Source of the DNA: Paraburkholderia sp. PGU19
Lineage (GTDB): Bacteria > Pseudomonadota > Gammaproteobacteria > Burkholderiales > Burkholderiaceae
Direction: 5' to 3'
Length of the DNA stretch: 64,000 nucleotides
Assembly: GCF_013426915.1 (NCBI RefSeq)
Contig: NZ_AP023179.1
Coordinates: forward strand, 1-64,000
Under the pieces are notes generated by a model. The model was not told the DNA's origin. It made no database searches and was given only the letters and a program-made list of their open reading frames with translations. This document shows, one piece after another, positions 58,367 to 64,000 of the stretch (the stretch's first letter is position 1; the number at the start of each line of letters is the position of its first letter). Position numbers and translations under genes: made by a program.

Positions 58367-59550
58367 TCAGTCGTTCGCGGTCGTACGGTGCGGGCGGCCG
58401 ATGCCCGCATAGTCGGGCAACGCATCGACGGTCTTGCCGACGGCTTTCGCGTACAGCGGCAGCATGTCGGCGAGCCGCTTCATGATGTCCGCGCGGCGTG
58501 CCGCGTTGTACGGGTGCACGTAGATGAAGCCCTGATCGCGGTTGTTGCGTGTCGCGACCGCGAGCTTGTCCCAAAGCGTGATTGCCGCGCGCGGATCGTA
58601 ACCGGCACGCGATGCAATGTCGCTGCCGATCACATCAGCTTCCGTTTCGTCCGCGCGTTCATACTTCATTTCCAGCAACTGTGTGCCGATGCCGAGCGGC
58701 GCTTCGCCGAGATCGGCGAGACCGAAGAGTTGCGGAATCGTCCCCGATCCGAGTTGCCCGGCCTGCTGTTCGCCGAGACGCTCGCGCGCGTGCTCGCGCA
58801 GCGCGTGGGCAATTTCATGGCCGAGCAGCATGCCGAGTTCGTTGTCGTTGAGCTTGACCTTGTCGAGCATGCCGCCATACACGACGATCTTGCCGCCTGG
58901 CAGACAGTACACACGAATGTCCGGCGAACGCAGCACCGCGATATCCCACTTCCAGTTCTTCGCGCGGTCGTTCCATTTCAGCGAATACGGAACCAGCTTG
59001 TCGACGATCGACTGCACGCGCTTCACGTGCGGGTCCGATGACGGATAGAGCCGGCTCATGTGCTCGGCGCCGCGCGCGATCTGATCAAATTCCTCAGCCG
59101 ATTGCGCTTCGAGCATCGGCGACGGAATCAGATTGCGGAACACGGCGTAGCCGCCATAGCGCAATTGCAGGTTCGGCACGAAGGGCGGTGGCGGGGGGGC
59201 GTGGGTGCCGGCGTGCGAGCCGTCACGGGCGTTGGCGGCGTCGCTGTGCCTGCGTTCGACGGCGCGGATGCGCCCGACGTGGTGGACGGCGCCGCATCCG
59301 ACTTTGGCGCGGAAGGCGTCGAAGGCGTGGTTGGCGCTGCAGGCGCATTCGCAGCGGGCGGCGCGCCGACGTTCGACGTCGATTCGGCTGCGCACGCCTG
59401 CCACGGCGACATCACGCCGAACGCCGCGCACGCGGCGAGAACGGCCAGATGCAGCGCACGGGTACGCCCGCGTATGCGATATGCAGGCGATCGACGGAAA
59501 GCGGCGCGCGAAGCCGGACCCATGACGGCGCGCCGCGACGCAAACACCAT
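58367..59550 (-). CDS. Secreted M48-family metalloprotease with apparent frameshift
   Basis: Two frames make one protein. From ATG 59550 the first frame gives an N-terminus with a signal peptide (LHLAVLAACAAFGVMSPWQA, cleavage near ACA-AE) and an Ala/Pro/Ser/Thr linker (about 55-115). At a run of seven C on the minus strand (59193-59199) it goes out of frame and soon stops. The second frame then encodes the peptidase: NLQLRYGGYAVF, the zinc motif LLGHEIAHALREH, ETEADVIGSDIASRAGYDP and a tail. Adding one C would join them into about 394 residues. The start overlaps the ampG stop by one base (TGATG). Confidence 0.8.
59193..59199 (-). repeat. Homopolymer tract C7 at the frameshift in the M48 gene
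   Basis: Seven G on the plus strand (C7 in the gene) mark where the signal-peptide frame and the peptidase frame part. C8 or C5 would restore one reading frame. Such tracts can vary in length by slipped-strand mispairing. Confidence 0.7.
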
Positions 59551-60944
59551 CACGACTGCTTTCTCCAAGGGGCGATCCGGAACAACAGTAGCATGCCCGG
59601 TATAGCAAGCGCCGTGCAGACAATGAAGTAGTCGAACCAGCCGATCTTCGCGACCACGAAACCGCTTGCCGCCGACGCCAGCGTGCGCGGCACCGAAGCC
59701 AGCGACGTGAAGAGCGCGAACTGTGTCGCCGTATAGCGAGGGTCGGTCGTGCTCGCGATATACGCGGTGAACGCGGCGAGCGTGAGCCCGGTGGTGAACG
59801 TTTCGAAGCCGTACACGAGCGCGAGCGCCACCGACATCGGATCGAGCTGCACCGTCCAGCCGATGCCGAGCAGCGACAGCAGTTTCGTCGTGCCCGCGCT
59901 GAGCGCGACGGCGATGTCGTACACGACGGTGAGTCCCGGCGACGTCGGCCCGACATGCGCGAGCCATGCGAAGCCGAGCGTCGACACCATCTGCAGGATG
60001 CCGAAGATCCACAAGCCGCGACCGATGCCGATACGCATCAGCGCAATCCCGCCGATGATGCCGCCCGCGAGACTCGCGCCGAACGCCGTCGTCTTTGCGA
60101 TCACGCCGATCTGCGTGCGCGAAAAGCCGATGTCGAGAAAGAACGACGTGGACAGCGTGGTCGCCATCGTATCGCCGAGCTTGTACAGGAAGATGAAGCC
60201 GAGCACGAACAGCGCACCGCGCCAGCCGTCGCGCGTGATGAATTCATGAAACGGTTCGACGATCGCTTCGCGCAGGTTCTTCGGCGGCTTGCCGTGTACT
60301 TCGGGCTCGCGCACGACGAGCGTCATCACCATGCCCGGCAGCATGAACGCGGCCGTCACGATGAACACGGTCGCCCATGGCAGATGGTCCGAGAGAATCA
60401 GCGCGAGCGAGCCGGGCACGAGCGCCGCGATCTTGTACGCGTTCACGTGCACCGCATTGCCGAGACCTTGCTCGGTGTCATGCAACAGTTCGCGCCGATA
60501 CGCGTCGATCACGATATCCGAGCTCGCGCCGAAGAACGCGACGAGCGCGGTCAGAGCGGCAACCGTCCAGATCGAATCGCGCGGCGAGACGATGCCAAGC
60601 GACGCGATCGCGCCGGCGACCAGAATCTGCGTGAAGAGCATCCAGCCGCGCCGGCGCCCCGGCCGCCAGCCGGGCAGACTCGGCACGTAGCGGTCCATCA
60701 GCGGCGCCCAGAGGAATTTCCACGTATAGGGAAACTGGATCAGCGCGAACAGGCCGATTTCCTTCAGGTTCACGCCTTCTGAGCGCAGCCAGGCCTGGAC
60801 GAGATAGACGAGGGTGAACAGCGGCAACCCCGACGTGAAGCCGAGGAAAACGCAGATCAGCATGCGCGCGTTGAGAAACGCGCGCCAGCCGGGATGTTCT
60901 TCGTGAGCGGTTAGTGCAGGCGCCTCGTGTGGCGGGTTCGACAT
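59550..60944 (-). CDS. ampG: AmpG-type muropeptide MFS transporter
   Basis: 464-residue major-facilitator permease with about 12-14 hydrophobic helices, family of AmpG, which imports anhydromuropeptides for wall recycling. Marks are LGFTSGLPLFTLVYLVQAWL, FPYTWKFLWAPLMDRY, ASSDIVIDAYRRELL and FLYKLGDTMATTLSTSFFLD. The start MSNPPHEAPAL lies 13 bases after metW. The stop overlaps the next gene's ATG. A link between methionine and wall recycling genes here is only positional. Confidence 0.88.
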   Translation of the reverse strand: MSNPPHEAPALTAHEEHPGWRAFLNARMLICVFLGFTSGLPLFTLVYLVQAWLRSEGVNLKEIGLFALIQFPYTWKFLWAPLMDRYVPSLPGWRPGRRRGWMLFTQILVAGAIASLGIVSPRDSIWTVAALTALVAFFGASSDIVIDAYRRELLHDTEQGLGNAVHVNAYKIAALVPGSLALILSDHLPWATVFIVTAAFMLPGMVMTLVVREPEVHGKPPKNLREAIVEPFHEFITRDGWRGALFVLGFIFLYKLGDTMATTLSTSFFLDIGFSRTQIGVIAKTTAFGASLAGGIIGGIALMRIGIGRGLWIFGILQMVSTLGFAWLAHVGPTSPGLTVVYDIAVALSAGTTKLLSLLGIGWTVQLDPMSVALALVYGFETFTTGLTLAAFTAYIASTTDPRYTATQFALFTSLASVPRTLASAASGFVVAKIGWFDYFIVCTALAIPGMLLLFRIAPWRKQS

Positions 60945-60957
60945 GAGATGAGTGACG

Positions 60958-61566
60958 TTAGCTTTTCTTGACGCGATAGACCGCAAGACTACCACGCCAG
61001 TTCACGCCCCATCGCACCTGCTGGCCGCCATGCAGCACGACGCGATCGAGAATTTCGATACCGACTTCCGGCGCGAGCGCCTCGAAATCCTTGATGGTCA
61101 GCACGCGCACGTTCGGCGTGTTGTGCCACTGATAAGGCAGCGACTTCGACACGGGCATGCGACCCTGCAAAACGGACAGCCGGTGCGTCCAGAATCCGAA
61201 ATTTGGAAACGAAACAATGCATTCCTTGCCGACGCGCACCGTCTCGCGCAGGATCGCGGCCGTCTGGTGAATGGTCTGCAGCGTTTGAGAAAGGATCGCA
61301 AAATCGAAGCTGCCGTCTTCGAACAGGCGCAAGCCGTCTTCCAGATTCTGCTGGATCACGTTGATGCCGTTCTTCGTCGAAGCGAGCACGCCGGCGTCGT
61401 TGATCTCGATGCCGTAGCCCGTCACTTCGAGTTCTTCCATCAGCAGCGACAGCAGCGAGCCGTCGCCGCAGCCGAGATCGAGCACCGTTCCGCGTGGCTC
61501 GACCCAGCGGGCGATCGCGCGGAAGTCTGGCCGCGTCGCAAGATAATCGAGAGCGCGCTGGTTCAT
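60958..61566 (-). CDS. metW: Methionine biosynthesis protein MetW
   Basis: 202-residue SAM-dependent methyltransferase-like protein that is regularly encoded with metX and needed for its activity in some bacteria. The motif I region is [19 protein letters not shown], with [14 protein letters not shown] and [20 protein letters not shown] (parts) and [20 protein letters not shown]. The start overlaps the metX stop (ATGA). AmpG follows closely. Confidence 0.94.
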   Translation of the reverse strand: MNQRALDYLATRPDFRAIARWVEPRGTVLDLGCGDGSLLSLLMEELEVTGYGIEINDAGVLASTKNGINVIQQNLEDGLRLFEDGSFDFAILSQTLQTIHQTAAILRETVRVGKECIVSFPNFGFWTHRLSVLQGRMPVSKSLPYQWHNTPNVRVLTIKDFEALAPEVGIEILDRVVLHGGQQVRWGVNWRGSLAVYRVKKS

Positions 61567-62708
61567 GCGTTGACCTCTGCAGCAATGCGTTCGTAGTAGG
61601 CGCGCATCAGGTTGTGATAGCGCGCGTCGTCGAGGAGGAAAGCGTCGTGGCCGTGCGGCGCGTCGATTTCGCCGTACGTGACCTGGCGCTTGTGATCGAG
61701 CAGCGCCTTCACCAGTTCGCGCGAGCGCGCGGGTGCGAAACGCCAGTCGGTCGTGAAGCTCGCGATCAGATACTTCGCCTTCGTATGCGCGAGCGCTGCC
61801 GTGAGATCGCCGTCGTAAGCTTTGGCGGGATCGAAGTAATCGAGTGCGCGGGTGATCAGCAGATAGGTGTTCGCATCGAAGTAGTCGGCGAACTTGTCGC
61901 CCTGGTAGCGCAGATACGATTCCACTTCGAACTCGACGTCGAAGTTGAAGTTGTAGGCGTCTTCGGCACCTTCCGCGCGACGCAGCGCGCGGCCGAACTT
62001 CGCGGCCATGTCGTCATCGGACAGATAGGTGATGTGGCCGATCATTCGCGCGACGCGCAAGCCGCGCTTGGGCTTCACGCCGTGCGCGTAGTAGTTGCCG
62101 CCGTGAAAGTCCGGGTCCGACAGGATCGACGAGCGCGCCACTTCGTTGAATGCGATGTTCTGCGCGGAGAGCTTCGGCGTCGATGCAACGACGATGCAAT
62201 GCGCGAGCCGGTCCGGATACATCATGCTCCACGCGAGCGCCTGCATGCCGCCGAGACTGCCGCCCATCACCGCCGCGAATTTCTCGATGCCGAACGTGTC
62301 GGCGACGAGCGCCTGCGCGTTCACCCAGTCTTCGACCGTCACGACGGGGAAGCTCGCGCCGTACGGACGGCCCGTCGACGGATCGATGCTCATCGGGCCC
62401 GTCGAGCCGAAGCACGAACCGAGATTGTTCACGCCGATCACGAAGAAGCGGTTAGTGTCGAGCGGCTTGCCGGGGCCGACCATGTTGTCCCACCAGCCGA
62501 CGTTCTTCGGATCATCCGCGTAGACGCCCGCCACGTGATGCGACGCGTTGAGCGCGTGGCAAACGAGCACGGCGTTGCTGCGCGAGGCATTGAGCGTGCC
62601 GTACGTTTCGACGACGAGGTCGTAGTTCGAGAGCGAGCTGCCGTTCTGCAGGCGCAGCGGCTCGGAGAAATGCATTGTTTGTGGAGTGACGATCCCGATC
62701 GATTCCAT
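61563..62708 (-). CDS. metX: Homoserine O-acyltransferase MetX
   Basis: 381-residue alpha/beta-hydrolase enzyme that acylates homoserine in methionine synthesis. The nucleophile S151 is in [13 protein letters not shown]; the Asp is in [10 protein letters not shown] and the His in [23 protein letters not shown] carries the substrate-binding loop. In proteobacteria many MetX proteins use succinyl-CoA (MetXS); the acyl donor cannot be fixed from this reading alone. It overlaps metW by four bases; a 241-base gap separates it from slmA. Confidence 0.95.
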   Translation of the reverse strand: MESIGIVTPQTMHFSEPLRLQNGSSLSNYDLVVETYGTLNASRSNAVLVCHALNASHHVAGVYADDPKNVGWWDNMVGPGKPLDTNRFFVIGVNNLGSCFGSTGPMSIDPSTGRPYGASFPVVTVEDWVNAQALVADTFGIEKFAAVMGGSLGGMQALAWSMMYPDRLAHCIVVASTPKLSAQNIAFNEVARSSILSDPDFHGGNYYAHGVKPKRGLRVARMIGHITYLSDDDMAAKFGRALRRAEGAEDAYNFNFDVEFEVESYLRYQGDKFADYFDANTYLLITRALDYFDPAKAYDGDLTAALAHTKAKYLIASFTTDWRFAPARSRELVKALLDHKRQVTYGEIDAPHGHDAFLLDDARYHNLMRAYYERIAAEVNA

Positions 62709-62949
62709 TCATTCCGCCTTCTGACATGGGGCGGCTAAATGGTGTCGGCGATGGCGCGGAAGGAACGTGTGCGCGGCTGACGACCTCTTTAGCCGCATTT
62801 ATAGTGAACCGGGATGGATGAACTCCATCCGCTGGTTCGCGCGCCCGCAATCGAGTCAGCAAATCGGCGCGTTGTGCAATTCTGGACCGTCAAGAACGGT
62901 CAAGCGCAAAGTATAGCGGAAAATGCGCCGCGTCTCTCGTCGGCCCGTC
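62709..62949 (-). promoter_or_regulatory. metX upstream region
   Basis: 241 bases between slmA and metX. I see an AT-rich spot near 62797-62806 (TTTATAGTGA) as a candidate promoter part, but no recognisable SAM or SAH riboswitch and no gene. Confidence 0.35.
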
Positions 62950-63615
62950 TTACTGGAGGATGAGGCGCAATTGCGCGTCGGCCTGTTCGATCGGCGCGCG
63001 CGAGAAACCGCTGCGCACGAATCGATGCCAGCGCCCGATGATGTAGCTGAGTAAAAGGCTCGCGCGCGCCACGGGATCGTAGTCGGCGGGCAGCGGGATC
63101 GCACTGTGTTCGGCGTGGCTCGACGCGTCCATCAAGCCGAGCCGCAGACATTGCTTTAGCGACGCCTCGACGCGTTCGAGCAACTGGTTGACGCGCTCGA
63201 TGAGCCGCTCGTGTTCGCCGACGAGCGCTTCGCAGGTCAGCACCCGTGTCATGCCAGGATTCTTCGCTGAAAAGTTGAGTAGTATCAGCGCGATCGCGCG
63301 CGCCTGCAGCACGCCGTTCGGCTCTTTCGCGATGATCTGGTTGATGAGCCCGAAGAGCGTCTGCTCGATGAACTCGATCAGCCCTTCGAACATCTGCGCC
63401 TTGCTCGCGAAATGGCGGTACAGCGCCGCTTCCGACACGCCGATGCGCGCGGCCAGCGCCGCCGTGGTGATTTTTTCGTTCTTCGGGGCCTCCAGCATCG
63501 CGGCCAGCGTCTGGAGGATATGCACGCGCCGCTCGCCCGGTTTCAGGCGCGTCGAGCGCGGTGCGGCGGTTTGGTCTTCGGTTACGTCCTCGTCATGCTT
63601 GCGGATAGGCTGCAT
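62950..63615 (-). CDS. slmA: Nucleoid occlusion factor SlmA (TetR family)
   Basis: 221-residue TetR-fold DNA-binding protein that stops FtsZ ring assembly over the nucleoid. The helix-turn-helix is ITTAALAARIGVSEAALYRHF (part), and SKAQMFEGLIEFIEQTLFGL, NQIIAKE and CEALVGEHERLIERVNQLLE are SlmA marks. Start MQPIRKHDED at 63615 has AGGGACGA upstream. It lies 14 bases after the HAD hydrolase gene, so probably an operon. Usual neighbours in this family match. Confidence 0.93.
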   Translation of the reverse strand: MQPIRKHDEDVTEDQTAAPRSTRLKPGERRVHILQTLAAMLEAPKNEKITTAALAARIGVSEAALYRHFASKAQMFEGLIEFIEQTLFGLINQIIAKEPNGVLQARAIALILLNFSAKNPGMTRVLTCEALVGEHERLIERVNQLLERVEASLKQCLRLGLMDASSHAEHSAIPLPADYDPVARASLLLSYIIGRWHRFVRSGFSRAPIEQADAQLRLILQ

Positions 63616-63629
63616 GTCTGTCGTCCCTG

Positions 63630-64000
63630 TTATCGCCAGGCCGGATGCTCCGTGAATGGTTCGATCGGCCTTCCTGGGCGAGTGCCCAGTCTCAACGATT
63701 TTAGCGAACGAATGCGATGGTCGACATAGTGCGGGCGACCCGTGCCCGGCAGTCGCGCAAGCGAGCCGTCCGCGCGGGCCGGCCGCGGCAGGTGGCCGAC
63801 GATCCACACCGTGCGGATGCCGAGCCGCCGGTAGTTCTTCAAATGGCTGCGCGTGTCTTCGACAAGTACCGCGTCCGAGAGACGCACGTGCGCGTCGCGC
63901 ATCGCACGGCGCAGCATCGCGTGATCGGGCTTGGCGCGCCAGAAGCGGCGGTCGCGCATATGCTCGATGGCGATCACGCGCTCGAACAGCCGCTCGATGC
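63630..64000 (-). CDS. HAD-family hydrolase, probable pyrimidine 5'-nucleotidase (partial)
   Basis: C-terminal part of a HAD-superfamily phosphatase, cut at the window edge. The visible 120 or so residues contain the FERVIAIEHM cap/core boundary, AKPDHAMLRRAM (the conserved Lys-Pro of motif III) and VLVEDTRSHLKNYRRLGIRT (motif IV Asp). The VEDTxxHLxxAKxxGxxTV-like pattern is that of pyrimidine 5'-nucleotidases. It precedes slmA on the same strand. Confidence 0.8.
   Translation of the reverse strand, partial: IERLFERVIAIEHMRDRRFWRAKPDHAMLRRAMRDAHVRLSDAVLVEDTRSHLKNYRRLGIRTVWIVGHLPRPARADGSLARLPGTGRPHYVDHRIRSLKSLRLGTRPGRPIEPFTEHPAWR

Noticed and set aside
59205..59956. N-terminal extension of the M48 peptidase frame upstream of the C7 tract
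   Set aside because: The frame is open but Arg/Ser-rich and overlaps ampG. The other frame supplies a proper signal peptide and linker starting at the ampG stop.
62709..62949. SAM or SAH riboswitch before metX
   Set aside because: No paired-stem core or conserved loop of these riboswitch classes could be recognised; a covariance search would be decisive.

Overview
The window is about 64 kb of a GC-rich betaproteobacterial chromosome. It opens with dnaA-dnaN-gyrB, so it lies at the replication-origin end. Protein sequences and gene order (dnaA-dnaN-gyrB, def-fmt-htpX-rsmB-ntrY-type kinase, queCED, mreBCD-mrdA-rodA, gatCAB, metXW-ampG, slmA) fit the Burkholderiaceae, most likely Paraburkholderia or a close relative. 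That placement is inference from recognition, not from a search.

Layout. 1-5690: replication start (dnaA, dnaN, gyrB). 5700-6850: an AraC/GyrI-like regulator with a small downstream gene. 7136-14213: an ethanolamine module (permease, eutB, eutC, DUF779 protein, acetaldehyde dehydrogenase, AraC-type regulator) with no microcompartment genes. 14214-14650: a gene-free segment with two perfect, oppositely oriented DnaA boxes, followed by a zinc-ribbon protein and dbpA. 16552-19383: methionine/glutamine-type transaminase, omega-amidase-like hydrolase and an orphan amino-acid binding protein. 19481-22213: an ECF sigma factor flanked by two paralogous membrane anti-sigma proteins and a small secreted protein, with a shared GGAATA-N16/17-GTT element before three of the genes. 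22284-31357: tRNA-Lys, thioesterase, patatin, 2-hydroxyacid dehydrogenase, pckG, LysR regulator, topB. 31665-42043: thioredoxin-like protein, dprA, def, fmt, LysE, htpX, rsmB, DUF4390 protein and an NtrY/NtrX-type two-component pair. 42116-46150: tRNA-Phe, queC-queE-queD, HpcH-type aldolase and a Sel1-repeat protein. 46216-52750: the rod-shape operon mreB-mreC-mreD-mrdA-rodA (leftward). 53129-58354: gatCAB, ppk2, xthA. 58367-64000: leftward M48 peptidase (apparent frameshift), ampG, metW, metX, slmA and a truncated HAD hydrolase.

Most of the window is conserved core chromosome. I saw no insertion sequence, prophage, integrase, CRISPR array or rRNA. The best candidates for something undescribed are the ECF sigma/dual anti-sigma cluster with its repeated promoter element, the DnaA-box pair about 14 kb from dnaA, the homopolymer frameshift in the secreted M48 peptidase, and several short leader ORFs, palindromes and terminators in intergenic regions. 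Start sites were chosen from ribosome-binding sites, overlaps and family N-termini. Domain positions are approximate unless a residue number is given.
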